A stretch of 64,000 bases of DNA from contig NZ_CP143423.1 in the NCBI RefSeq assembly GCF_014337925.2, positions 2,262,501-2,326,500 on the forward strand, written 5' to 3'. Positions 54,958 through 63,674 of the stretch are shown here, piece by piece. A program made the position numbers and the translations under genes. Source of the DNA: Roseobacter fucihabitans (GTDB lineage Bacteria; Pseudomonadota; Alphaproteobacteria; Rhodobacterales; Rhodobacteraceae). Under the pieces are notes generated by a model. That model had not been told where the DNA came from and searched no databases. It worked only from the letters and a program-made list of their open reading frames with translations. How positions within the stretch are numbered: the stretch's first letter is position 1; the number at the start of each line of letters is the position of its first letter.

Positions 54958-56453
54958 CTATTGCCGCTAGACTTGGCGATAGCCAGAAATGCCTCGTCGC
55001 CAAGCTCTCCGGCTTTATAGCGCCGCAACGCTTCTGCGATAAATGCGTCTTCATCCAGCTTTACGTCCACCGAAGATGCGCCTTTGGGCTGCTTGCGCAT
55101 TGTGCGCGTGATTTGTTGCCTGCGCTGCTTTGACACCACATGACTATAGTGCGTTTCAATCTGCTTCACCTTACAGCCCATATTCAACGCCAAATCGTAG
55201 ACGCTTACATCGCCCTTCTCCAAGCGCATCGTCGCATACGTGTGCCGCAGACTATACAAGCTGCGTCTGTCGCCGTATCTGTCATAGAGCAAGCCGTCTT
55301 GTCTGCCGTCAAATTCGATGGCGCGCAGATACTGCTGAAAGCTTTTGTTTAAATCGCCAATCTTCTGCGCTTTACCATCTGCGTCCTTCTTCTGCCCAAA
55401 CCAAACCCAATCACTTTGCGCGTTGTATGGCGGCATCTTCTGCCACTCTTTCAGCGCCTTATTGGCGCTTGGCTGTGCCTGCACAAAGCGCGCTTGCCCT
55501 TTCTTCGTCGCCTTGCTCACGCGCACTTCTGCGATACGCTCGTCTTCGTCTTCAACAACCTCATCCAGCTTCACATCGCTCCACTTCATCTCGCGCGCTT
55601 CGCCTACACGCAACCCGCTGTGAAGCAAGAACATCACAAAGTATGATAGTTGAGCGCGTTGAAGCCTGTGCCATGCATTCAAGCCATCGCTAGCAGAACG
55701 CCCTACACAGTCCCTGTAGCTGCGCAAATTGCGCACAAGCACGTGATACTCCCTGCCCGTGTCAAAGCCTGCACGCCTGTTCGGCACCTGCCCACGCTCT
55801 GCAACCTTCAGCTTGAAAACCTGCTGCATCCGCCTTTTCTCAAAAGCATCGTAGAATATCTGATTGAGCGCGCTCTGTTCCATCAGCAGCGTCTTTAGTG
55901 AAGGTGTGTTCTTGGCGTTCGCCGTGCCAAGCGTCTTGCTGCCGCGACGTTTTGGATTGTAGTCGCGCAGTTTTGCAGCCTTTTCGCTCGTCCAATACGC
56001 CTTTCGCCAATCCCAATAGCTGTGAGCAAATTGCGGCGTGATATCGTTCAGCAGCATCGGAGTACCATCGGCATGTGAAAAGTAGTCTTTGAAGTAGCGA
56101 TTGAAATACATCTTGTGCCAGCGCGCTCTGTCCGCAGCCCACGTGCCGTTGCGCAAGTTGCGCTCATACCAATCGTTCCAATGCTGCGCAAAAGTGAACT
56201 CGTCCAAGCTATGCCCAAGCCGCGCCGCCTGCTGCAAACGCAGATACTCAGACTGCGCAAACACATAAGCTTCTTCATACTTTGCCAGCTTTGTGCTGCG
56301 TGTCACGTAGCCTGTGTGTCCGGCTAGTTTCAGCCGCATGTGCCAGTTACGTGCCCGATGTGTTTTGGCGTTCGGCACAGCCACAGACAGATTGCGCCTG
56401 AACAGCACCAGCGCACCGCCGTAGTGTTCCTGCCTATCTTCGTAAAACGCCAT
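54954..56453 (-). CDS. tyrosine recombinase / phage-type integrase
   Basis: 499 residues from ATG 56453; a TTG five codons earlier is possible. An N-terminal SAM-like/AP2-type region of about 150 residues precedes the catalytic domain. First Arg in HSGLRVGEAR (about 282). The second box reads LYSLRHTYAT, with Tyr at the usual His position, and the third reads MGCKVKQIETHYSHV, with Cys at the usual His/Trp position, nucleophile Tyr about 436. This variation is also found in integrases with the ETHYSH ending. It stands next to the rpsI terminator and likely inserted the island. Confidence 0.85.
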   Translation of the reverse strand: MAFYEDRQEHYGGALVLFRRNLSVAVPNAKTHRARNWHMRLKLAGHTGYVTRSTKLAKYEEAYVFAQSEYLRLQQAARLGHSLDEFTFAQHWNDWYERNLRNGTWAADRARWHKMYFNRYFKDYFSHADGTPMLLNDITPQFAHSYWDWRKAYWTSEKAAKLRDYNPKRRGSKTLGTANAKNTPSLKTLLMEQSALNQIFYDAFEKRRMQQVFKLKVAERGQVPNRRAGFDTGREYHVLVRNLRSYRDCVGRSASDGLNAWHRLQRAQLSYFVMFLLHSGLRVGEAREMKWSDVKLDEVVEDEDERIAEVRVSKATKKGQARFVQAQPSANKALKEWQKMPPYNAQSDWVWFGQKKDADGKAQKIGDLNKSFQQYLRAIEFDGRQDGLLYDRYGDRRSLYSLRHTYATMRLEKGDVSVYDLALNMGCKVKQIETHYSHVVSKQRRQQITRTMRKQPKGASSVDVKLDEDAFIAEALRRYKAGELGDEAFLAIAKSSGNS

Positions 56454-56553
56454 GCGCACCCCGCTCAAAAGATGCTTTGGCTGCTATCGTTATGCTAAAA
56501 TCGTTAACCATAAACGTCAGTCTAATCAATATCCTGCTAATGAAATGCTAACA

Positions 56554-56586
56554 CAAAAAAACGCCCGCTCCGAGAAGCAGGCGTTT
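56554..56586 (-). terminator. rho-independent terminator of rplM-rpsI
   Basis: On the minus strand AACGCCTGCT-tctcgg-AGCGGGCGTT with a run of T (eight A residues on the plus strand at 56554-56561). It lies about 35 bases after the rpsI stop. Confidence 0.88.
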
Positions 56587-56616
56587 GAAATTGTTGAGTT
56601 TTTTGATCGTTCGGTG

Positions 56617-57111
56617 TTAGCGCTTGGAGAACTGGAAGCTCTTACGCGCTTTAGCCTTACCGTATTTCTTACGCTCAACCACACGGCTGTCGCGAGTAAG
56701 GAAGCCTGCGGCTTTCAACGCACCACGCAGCGAGGGGTCATAAAGCTGCAAGGCTTTTGACACACCATGCTTGACCGCGCCCGCCTGACCGGACAGACCG
56801 CCGCCCTTGACGGTGGCAACCACGTCGAACTGGCCTGTTGTGTTGGTGATCGAAAACGGCTGTGCCAGGATCATCTGCAACACGGGGCGCGCGAAATATT
56901 CGTTCTGCGGCTTGCCATTGACGGTGACCTTGCCAGAACCGGGCTTGATCCAGACGCGGGCGACAGCATCCTTACGCTTGCCTGTGGCATAGGCACGGCC
57001 CAAGCTATCACGGACGGGCTCGCGGGGTGTCAGCTCGACTTCAGGTGCGGCTTCGATACCGGCAACTTCTGCCAGATCTTCGAGTGTATTGATTTCGTCA
57101 GCCATGCTCAT
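56617..57111 (-). CDS. rpsI: 30S ribosomal protein S9
   Basis: 164 residues; the conserved part from [21 protein letters not shown] to the basic end [17 protein letters not shown] covers 130 residues, as usual. The N-terminal extension of about 35 acidic residues ([22 protein letters not shown]) is typical of alphaproteobacteria. The start overlaps the rplM stop by 4 bases. Confidence 0.98.
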   Translation of the reverse strand: MSMADEINTLEDLAEVAGIEAAPEVELTPREPVRDSLGRAYATGKRKDAVARVWIKPGSGKVTVNGKPQNEYFARPVLQMILAQPFSITNTTGQFDVVATVKGGGLSGQAGAVKHGVSKALQLYDPSLRGALKAAGFLTRDSRVVERKKYGKAKARKSFQFSKR

Positions 57112-57569
57112 GCACTCCGCGTGTTTTTAGGGTTCATGGATTTCACGTCCAGAACTTCGGGGCTCTGCGCCTCATGCGGATGCTCGCTGCTCGCATAGAC
57201 GCGCAGGTTGGTCATCACCTGACGGCTCAACCGGTTGCCTGGCAGCATACGTTTGACGGCCATGGTCACGATCCGCTCGGGGTGCTTACCTTCCAGGATT
57301 TGTTCCTTGGTGCGGGACTTGATGCCGCCAGGATGGCCCGTATGCCAATAATGGCTCTCTTCGCGTTTCTTGCCGGTCAACTGAATTTTATCCGCGTTGA
57401 TGACAATCACATTGTCGCCCATATCCATGTGCGGCGTGAAGGAAGGTTTATGTTTGCCGCGCAGACGCTGTGCAATGATCGAGGCAAGACGGCCCAGAAC
57501 AACGCCCTCGGCGTCGATCAGGATCCATTTCTTGTCGATATCTGCGGGTGTTGCAGAAAAGGTTTTCAT
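57108..57569 (-). CDS. rplM: 50S ribosomal protein L13
   Basis: 153 residues. It begins [30 protein letters not shown], with [13 protein letters not shown] and [16 protein letters not shown] as family marks. Classical rplM-rpsI operon. The promoter should lie in the next 150 bases upstream. Confidence 0.98.
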   Translation of the reverse strand: MKTFSATPADIDKKWILIDAEGVVLGRLASIIAQRLRGKHKPSFTPHMDMGDNVIVINADKIQLTGKKREESHYWHTGHPGGIKSRTKEQILEGKHPERIVTMAVKRMLPGNRLSRQVMTNLRVYASSEHPHEAQSPEVLDVKSMNPKNTRSA

Positions 57570-57730
57570 GGACGGTTCCCCGTTTGAGGTGACAGGCCAG
57601 CACGGGATCGCACCAACCTCAATTCAATTGGGGCGTTATAAACGAGCGACAGGTCACGTCAAGCGCCGGCCGTTCGATTTATTTCATATAAAACATAAGG
57701 TTAGGAAATAGGTATTATATTACCCCAAAT

Positions 57731-59146
57731 TTAGACGCTAATTTGCTCGGGGGGATTGTCGAGCAATTGACACAGGCGCGTCATGGCCGCTTCAAAGCTC
57801 TCGATCGACACCCCGGCATTGACGGCCATCCGAACGGCATGGGGCGCGCGCGCATCGCGGCAGACGAATTCCTCGGCAGATCTGATCTGCACTCCGACCG
57901 CCTCAGCGGCCTGACAAAACGCTCCTGCCCGCCAGCCCAAGGGCAAGCGCAGCCATAAAAACGGCACATCCGCCCGCCAGCTCAGATCGTAACCTCCCAG
58001 AATGTTCACCGCGCTTTGAACATATTTATCAAACGCTTGGCGGGTTTTTTCGGTCAGATCATCAATCTGCGGATGTGCGAGCAGCAGCCCACACAGATCC
58101 GTCACCGGTGTTGCCAGACCGAAAAAACTGTGCTCCGCCGTGCGGCGCAAGACAGACCATTTCCCCTCCGGCGCGATGGCAAAACCAAAACGCAGCGCAG
58201 GCGTGATGGTCTTTGCAATCGAGGATACATACCATCCACGCTCCGGTGCCAGCATCCGGTAAGAAGGCGCGCGGTTCACGCCCATCCGGTAACAATCATC
58301 CTCGACGATCTGCATGTCGTGGCGCCGTGCAATTGCTGCAATCGCCTCGCGGCGCGCGACCGGGGTGAACCCCCCCGTTGGATTGTGAACCTCTGGAGAT
58401 GTGCACAAAACCTGCGCGTCATGCGTGCGGGTGATCTCCTCCAACGCCTCGGGGATGATCCCGTCCGCATCCATGGGCACCGGGACGACATCGGCGCGCA
58501 ACATCTCTGCCACGCGCCGGAAACCGGGATAGGCCAGCTCTTCGATCAACACGGTGGGTTTACGCCCTTCGAGAATGGATTGCAGCACTAACAATATACC
58601 GTTCTGCCCGCCCTGGCTGAGGACGATGTCTTTTTCCCCCAGCGGGCCAAGAGGCGTTCCCTCCAGCCACCGCAGCACGGCCTGGCGCGCGGGACGGGCG
58701 CTGTCACGGCTGGGGTAATGCATCACACCAGAGGGTGGGTTCGCAGCCACCTGCGCCATCAGATGCCGGATCAATTTATCCTGCCCGACGCAAGGCAGAT
58801 GCGGCGAAAACAGGCTCACGTTATAGGGGTTGTTGTTCTCTTCTGTGCTGTGCGGGATCACATCAATCTCAATCGGCGCATCAGATATCCGTGCGGCACG
58901 CGGGTTTGCGACAAAGGTCCCACGCCCCACCTCGGCACGCAACGCGCCCTCATCCGTCAGAATTGTATAGGCGCGCGCAACAGTGCCCGGAGTGATTTTG
59001 AGCTGCCAGGCCAATTCCCTGACCGGCGGCAATTTTTCACCGATCTTCAATGCGCCAGCGTCGATACCGTCACGTATTGTCGCTACAACGGATTTATACT
59101 TCGGCCCCTGCCCCTCGACCAATTCCGGTCGCCAAATTGTACCCAT
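57731..59146 (-). CDS. MocR-type regulator (GntR HTH fused to aminotransferase domain)
   Basis: 471 residues. GntR winged helix at 15-85 (YKSVVATIRDGIDAGALKIGEKLPPVRELAWQLKITPGTVARAYTILTDEGAL) followed by a fold type I aminotransferase domain with SQGGQNGILL, EDDCYRMG and the PLP Lys in SSIAKTITPALRFGF. MocR proteins are PLP-sensing regulators acting on adjacent divergent genes. The divergent gene here encodes a DUF1127 protein. Repeated TTGTATC boxes lie between them. Confidence 0.9.
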   Translation of the reverse strand: MGTIWRPELVEGQGPKYKSVVATIRDGIDAGALKIGEKLPPVRELAWQLKITPGTVARAYTILTDEGALRAEVGRGTFVANPRAARISDAPIEIDVIPHSTEENNNPYNVSLFSPHLPCVGQDKLIRHLMAQVAANPPSGVMHYPSRDSARPARQAVLRWLEGTPLGPLGEKDIVLSQGGQNGILLVLQSILEGRKPTVLIEELAYPGFRRVAEMLRADVVPVPMDADGIIPEALEEITRTHDAQVLCTSPEVHNPTGGFTPVARREAIAAIARRHDMQIVEDDCYRMGVNRAPSYRMLAPERGWYVSSIAKTITPALRFGFAIAPEGKWSVLRRTAEHSFFGLATPVTDLCGLLLAHPQIDDLTEKTRQAFDKYVQSAVNILGGYDLSWRADVPFLWLRLPLGWRAGAFCQAAEAVGVQIRSAEEFVCRDARAPHAVRMAVNAGVSIESFEAAMTRLCQLLDNPPEQISV

Positions 59147-59167
59147 TACAATATTTCCCTAGCGCCT

Positions 59168-59229
59168 TTGTATCAATTTTTGTATCCCTTCATCATAGCG
59201 AATACGCTATATTGTGTCAATACAATTTA
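59168..59229. promoter_or_regulatory. repeated TTGTATC boxes between mocR-like gene and DUF1127 gene
   Basis: Direct copies TTGTATC at 59168-59174 and 59180-59186 (starts 12 bases apart), a third TTGTGTC at 59212-59218, and an inverted partner ATACAAT directly after it (59221-59227). Direct repeats plus an inverted half fit known MocR operators. The role is inferred from position. Confidence 0.5.
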
Positions 59230-59239
59230 GGAGATTCCC

Positions 59240-59473
59240 ATGACACACGCGATGATACCCTCCCCCGAAAGCATGGCCTATCTTGCGCAGGTCAAAACGA
59301 TGCCCACCGTGGCCATCGTCGCACTCGAGTTTGCGGTCTGCGTGTCCAAATGGGCCACACGGCGCGCAACGCGACGCGCGCTCAAACAGCTGACCGTCTG
59401 GCAGCTGGAAGATGTGGGGCTGACACCGAGGCAGGCTCATAGCGAGGCTTCCAAGGTGTTCTGGCGCGCGTAA
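59240..59473 (+). CDS. DUF1127 small basic protein
   Basis: 77 residues. The C-terminal half has the DUF1127 signature RRALKQLTVWQLEDVGLTPRQAHSEASKVFW. The N-terminal part contains a short hydrophobic stretch. Such proteins bind RNA and influence phosphate or stress physiology in other alphaproteobacteria. The neighbouring divergent MocR protein is the candidate regulator. Confidence 0.85.
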   Translation: MTHAMIPSPESMAYLAQVKTMPTVAIVALEFAVCVSKWATRRATRRALKQLTVWQLEDVGLTPRQAHSEASKVFWRA

Positions 59474-59504
59474 CCTCCCCGGTACGCAGCCAGACCTCTT
59501 CCTA

Positions 59505-59532
59505 GGGCCGGGCCTTGTCCCGGCCCCTTTTT
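59505..59532 (+). terminator. terminator of the DUF1127 gene
   Basis: GGGCCGGG (59505-59512) pairs with CCCGGCCC (59519-59526) and is followed by TTTTT. It lies about 32 bases after the DUF1127 stop. Confidence 0.85.
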
Positions 59533-59693
59533 ATCGCACATCAGGCATTTCGATACAGGCGATGCTGGCTCATTCCGGTGCCCCGTACGGCGCGCCCGTG
59601 ATACTCCAGCAGGACCCATTGCGGCATGGCGGCGTCTTTTCATGCTCCTGTGATTGGCACCAAGAGCCCACCCGGCCAGGGTAGACAAACCCG

Positions 59694-60122
59694 TTAAGCG
59701 TTTTTTGCAGGCGGGATCGCGTAGGTCAGACTGGCGCGCGCCACCGGGGCGGGCATCCCTTCGGAGTAAATAAGCACATCACTCACCGACAATTGCCTGC
59801 CCAGTTTCAAAAGGCGCACATGGGCAATCAAATCGACGCCTGCGGCGGGTTTGCGCATGAAATCAATGGAGCAATTAGTCGTGACCGCCAGCGCTTCCGG
59901 CCCGATCATTGCAAGCGTGACCAAATAGGCCGACACATCCGCCAACGCAAACATGGACGGCCCCGATACCGTGCCGCCCGGGCGCAGGTGCTTTTCCTGT
60001 ATGTTCAGGCGCACCGTCACCTGATTGGCGGCAACATGTTCAATGGTGAAATCACCTTTGACCTGCTCGAATTCCTGATCCAGAAACGCGCTCATATCCG
60101 CAGCGGTCATTTTGACGTCCAT
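59694..60122 (-). CDS. PaaI-type thioesterase (hotdog fold)
   Basis: 142 residues from ATG 60122, preceded by GGGGGAT. Hotdog pattern HLRPGGTVSGPSMFALADVSAYLVTLAMIG with the catalytic-type Asp in ALADV and a further VTTNCSIDFMRKPAAG strand. It hydrolyses acyl-CoA thioesters by family; the acyl group is unknown. Confidence 0.85.
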   Translation of the reverse strand: MDVKMTAADMSAFLDQEFEQVKGDFTIEHVAANQVTVRLNIQEKHLRPGGTVSGPSMFALADVSAYLVTLAMIGPEALAVTTNCSIDFMRKPAAGVDLIAHVRLLKLGRQLSVSDVLIYSEGMPAPVARASLTYAIPPAKNA

Positions 60123-60370
60123 TTTATCCCCCGATCTGTGCCGCAAAACTGTGGCAAACACTTGCTAAGAGCAAGCGGGCATTGGCATAAAATGACCTTT
60201 TGAGTCGCACGCAGGGCTTTGAGGCCACCGGTCGCGGCCCACCCGACCCGTATTTGCGCGCGCAGGCCTCCGAATTCCACGCGCCCGTAAAACGGGGTGG
60301 CGGTCCAACTGATTGCAAAACCCCGCAAGCTTATGTTGCACGCACCGCCTTGCAGCCCTAAATGATCCTC

Positions 60371-61726
60371 ATGACACAGATATTGCATGTTATTGGCGGC
60401 GGCATGGCCGGATCCGAGGCCGCATGGCAGGCCGCAAACCTTGGCGTGCGGGTCGTCATCCACGAGATGCGCCCAAAAGTGGGGACTTTTGCGCATCAAA
60501 CCGGGCTTTTGGGCGAGATGGTGTGCTCCAACTCCTTCCGCTCGGATGATGACGAACAAAACGCGGTGGGGTTGTTGCATTGGGAAATGCGCCAGGCCAA
60601 CGGGCTGATCATGCAGATCGCGGATAAACATCGCCTGCCCGCCGGTGGCGCGCTTGCCGTGGACCGCAACCCCTTTGCGCAATCCGTGACGGACGCCTTG
60701 ATGGCGCATCCCAACATCAGCGTTGAATATGGCGAGATTACCGAGCTGCCCGAAGACGGGCAATGGATCATCGCAACGGGTCCGCTGACTTCTTCCGCGC
60801 TGGGACAGGCGATTGCGGCAGAAACCGGTGCCGAGGCGCTGGCGTTTTTCGATGCCATCGCGCCCATCGTTTATTTTGACAGCATCGACATGTCCCAGGC
60901 GTGGATGCAATCGCGCTATGACAAGGGTGAGACCGAAGAGGAACGCACCGCCTACCTCAATTGCCCGATGGATCGCGATCAATATGAGGCCTTCATCGAC
61001 GCGCTGATGGCGGCCGATAAAACCGAATTCCACGAGGGCGAGACGGCGGGGTATTTCGACGGCTGCCTGCCCATCGAGGTGATGGCGGAGCGCGGGCGCG
61101 AGACCCTGCGCTTTGGCCCGATGAAACCGGTCGGTCTGACCAACCCCCATCAGCCGGACGTGAAGCCCCATGCGGTGGTGCAATTGCGCCGCGACAACAA
61201 GCTCGGCACGCTTTACAACATCGTCGGCTTTCAGACGAAAATGAAATACGGCGCGCAGGCGGAGGTGTTCAAAAGCATCCCAGGCCTTGAAAACGCGAGC
61301 TTTGCGCGGCTGGGGGGGATCCACCGCAACACCTTCCTGAACTCGCCGACGCTGCTGGATCAGCAAATGCGGCTGCGCTCAAAGCCCAGCATCCGTTTTG
61401 CCGGGCAGATCACCGGTGTCGAGGGGTATGTCGAATCAGCCGCCATGGGGCTTTTGGCGGGGCGTCTGGCGGCCAGTGAAATCCTCGGGGCTGCGCTGGA
61501 CACCCCCCCGGCCAATACCGCGACCGGCGCGTTGATCACGCATATTTCGGGGGGTGCGGAGGCCAAGACCTTCCAGCCGATGAACGTTAATTTCGGCCTC
61601 TTTCCTCCCGTTGAGGGGTTCAAAGGCGGGCGGCGCGGGCGCAAGGACCGATATAAGGCCTATACGGATCGTGCGAAATCGGCCTGGCACGCCTGGTTAA
61701 AGGCAGAGGCACTGGACGCGGCATAA
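60371..61726 (+). CDS. trmFO: methylenetetrahydrofolate-tRNA-(uracil-5-)-methyltransferase
   Basis: 451 residues from ATG 60371; ATG 60362 is also in frame, and neither has a strong ribosome site. The N-terminal FAD site reads [43 protein letters not shown] and the C-terminal [12 protein letters not shown] are family marks. It methylates U54 in the T loop of tRNAs using folate and FAD. A long antisense ORF here is only a shadow. Confidence 0.95.
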   Translation: MTQILHVIGGGMAGSEAAWQAANLGVRVVIHEMRPKVGTFAHQTGLLGEMVCSNSFRSDDDEQNAVGLLHWEMRQANGLIMQIADKHRLPAGGALAVDRNPFAQSVTDALMAHPNISVEYGEITELPEDGQWIIATGPLTSSALGQAIAAETGAEALAFFDAIAPIVYFDSIDMSQAWMQSRYDKGETEEERTAYLNCPMDRDQYEAFIDALMAADKTEFHEGETAGYFDGCLPIEVMAERGRETLRFGPMKPVGLTNPHQPDVKPHAVVQLRRDNKLGTLYNIVGFQTKMKYGAQAEVFKSIPGLENASFARLGGIHRNTFLNSPTLLDQQMRLRSKPSIRFAGQITGVEGYVESAAMGLLAGRLAASEILGAALDTPPANTATGALITHISGGAEAKTFQPMNVNFGLFPPVEGFKGGRRGRKDRYKAYTDRAKSAWHAWLKAEALDAA

Positions 61727-61747
61727 GCGACGCGGTTATCATAGGGC

Positions 61748-62362
61748 ATGGCCCAAGGTTATTTAGACAAAGTATATGCGGCGCGTGACCCGGATCATAC
61801 ACGCTCGCTTTATGACGACTGGTCCGGGAGTTACGACGCGGAGGTCGCCAAGAACGGCTACGCCACGCCGGGCCGCTGTGCTGAGGCACTTGCCAAGTAC
61901 AGCAAAGACCAGACCCAACCGATATTGGATTTTGGCTGCGGCACCGGGCTGTCGGGTCTGGCACTGAAACTGGCGGGCTTTGCTGAAATCGATGGTGTCG
62001 ATCTGTCTCAGGAGATGCTTGATCACGCCAGAGCCAAGCGCCTTTACCGTCATTTGCAGGCCATCGAGGCGGATGCCCCCTTGCCTTTCAAGCAAGGCAC
62101 ATATCCCGCCATCGCCGCCATTGGTGTGATCGGCGCGGGCGCTGCGCCGATTTCGCTGCTGGATAGGCTGTTGCATGCGCTGGGTCCGGGGGGGATGTTG
62201 GTGTTCTCCCTGAATGATCACGCGCTTGAAGACCGTGCCAATGAGGGGCGGATCAATGAATGGACTGATTGCTGTGCAGCCCATTTGTTGTTTTGCGAAC
62301 ATGGGCCGCATCTGCCTGGTATTAACTTGAACTCAAACGTCTACGTGCTTGAAAAGGCGTGA
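61748..62362 (+). CDS. SAM-dependent methyltransferase
   Basis: 204 residues. Motif I is ILDFGCGTGLSGLALKLAG, followed by the acidic post-I VDLSQEMLDHA and a motif IV-like VIGAGAAPISLLD. Class I fold, similar to small-molecule methyltransferases of the WBSCR27 or ubiquinone-type group; substrate unknown. It overlaps the gluQ start by 4 bases. Confidence 0.85.
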   Translation: MAQGYLDKVYAARDPDHTRSLYDDWSGSYDAEVAKNGYATPGRCAEALAKYSKDQTQPILDFGCGTGLSGLALKLAGFAEIDGVDLSQEMLDHARAKRLYRHLQAIEADAPLPFKQGTYPAIAAIGVIGAGAAPISLLDRLLHALGPGGMLVFSLNDHALEDRANEGRINEWTDCCAAHLLFCEHGPHLPGINLNSNVYVLEKA

Positions 62363-63219
62363 CTCTTAGCACAAGGTTTGCACCTTCGCCGACGGGGCCG
62401 CTGCATCTGGGTCATGCCTATGCGGCTTGGGTTGCCGCTGATCTGGCGAGCCGTGAACGGGGACGTTTCCAGCTGCGGATCGAAGACATCGACCAGACCC
62501 GTGCCCGCGCGGAATGGGAAGCGCAAATCTATCTGGATCTGAGTTGGCTGGGGCTTGAGTGGGAAACACCCGTGATGCGCCAATCGGATCGCCTTTCCGA
62601 ATATCAGCGCGCGCTGGACCGGCTGTGGCGTGACGGGCTGCTCTATCCCTGCAACTGCAATCGCCGTGACATTCTGAACGCCGCCACTGCGCCACAGGAG
62701 GGCGCGGCGCAGAGTTTTGGACCCGATGGGCTGATCTACCCCGGCACTTGTCGCGATAAACCAAGGCCGAAAACCCGCCCCCCAGATCTCGCCTTGCGGC
62801 TGGATATGGCGCAGGCCCTGGGACAAGCGCAGTACTGCTTTACGGAAACCGGCAGGGGGCCGGATGGTCAAACTGGCGACATAACGCTGGCGCGGGATCA
62901 TATCCTGCGAAACACCGGCGATGTGGTTTTGGCGCGGCGCGACATGGGCACCTCTTACCACCTGTCGGTCGTGGTTGATGATGCTGCACAGGGGATCACC
63001 ACCGTCACACGCGGGCATGATCTGTTTGACGCGACGCAGATTCACATCGTTTTGCAAAGTCTTCTGGGGTTCGACGTGCCGCGATACCATCATCACCGCC
63101 TTATCCGGGATGACGCAGGCAAACGGCTTGCCAAACGCGATGATGCGCGCGCGATCCGCACCTATCGTGACGACGGATATTCCGTATCCGACATCAAAAC
63201 GATGATCGGCTTGGGTTAA
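62359..63219 (+). CDS. gluQ: glutamyl-Q tRNA(Asp) synthetase
   Basis: 286 residues from GTG 62359. The class I catalytic domain has FAPSPTGPLHLGHAYAAW (HIGH-like) and a KMSK-like GKRLAKRDDA, but no anticodon-binding domain, which defines GluQRS. It has the CNC..C cysteine cluster YPCNCNRRD as well as GTCRD. It attaches glutamate to queuosine-34 of tRNA-Asp. Both tgt and tRNA-Asp(GUC) are in this window. Confidence 0.92.
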   Translation: MTLSTRFAPSPTGPLHLGHAYAAWVAADLASRERGRFQLRIEDIDQTRARAEWEAQIYLDLSWLGLEWETPVMRQSDRLSEYQRALDRLWRDGLLYPCNCNRRDILNAATAPQEGAAQSFGPDGLIYPGTCRDKPRPKTRPPDLALRLDMAQALGQAQYCFTETGRGPDGQTGDITLARDHILRNTGDVVLARRDMGTSYHLSVVVDDAAQGITTVTRGHDLFDATQIHIVLQSLLGFDVPRYHHHRLIRDDAGKRLAKRDDARAIRTYRDDGYSVSDIKTMIGLG

Positions 63220-63596
63220 CCTATAGGTTCCGGCTTCATCAGTTCGCGCTCAACGCCTTGCGATACTTCGGTGTAAAAACACGAACGTCGATTGGTGTGA
63301 CAAGCCGGTCCGGTCTGGCGTACCTGCAACAGCAGACAATCGCGGTCACAATCCACCCGCGCATCAATCAACTCCTGCACATGCCCGCTGCTCTCGCCCT
63401 TGACCCAAAACGCCTGCCGCGAACGGCTCCAATAGGTGACGCGCCGTGTCTCCATCGTGCGCGCCACGGCGTCGCGGTTCATCCAGGCCATCATCAGGAC
63501 CTCGCCGCTTACGCTGTCCTGCGCAATGGCCGGGATCAAACCAGCACCGTCATATTTGAGTGTGGCAGGATCGAAGGGCTTGAGAGCGTCAGACAT
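63216..63596 (-). CDS. hisI: phosphoribosyl-AMP cyclohydrolase
   Basis: 126 residues from ATG 63596. HisI marks are WMNRDAVARTMETRRVTYWSRSR, the zinc/magnesium-binding VDCDRDCLLLQV and ACHTNRRSCFY cysteines. It opens the purine ring in histidine synthesis. It is a stand-alone HisI without the HisE part. Its stop region overlaps the gluQ stop by 4 bases. Confidence 0.95.
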   Translation of the reverse strand: MSDALKPFDPATLKYDGAGLIPAIAQDSVSGEVLMMAWMNRDAVARTMETRRVTYWSRSRQAFWVKGESSGHVQELIDARVDCDRDCLLLQVRQTGPACHTNRRSCFYTEVSQGVERELMKPEPIG

Positions 63597-63674
63597 TGTG
63601 AAAACCTTTTTGCATCTTTGGCACAAGGACTTATGTATGGGTTTGAGCGTTGATGGAAAGAGTTAAGGTAATAC

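Noticed and set aside
52601-56620. Direct repeats (attL/attR) flanking the recombinase island
   Set aside because: I compared the sequence near the TetR end with that near the rpsI terminator and saw no convincing shared core; a computed repeat search could change this.
60107-61366. 419-codon open frame on the minus strand
   Set aside because: It is the antisense of trmFO and of the region before it, with no ribosome site and no family resemblance.
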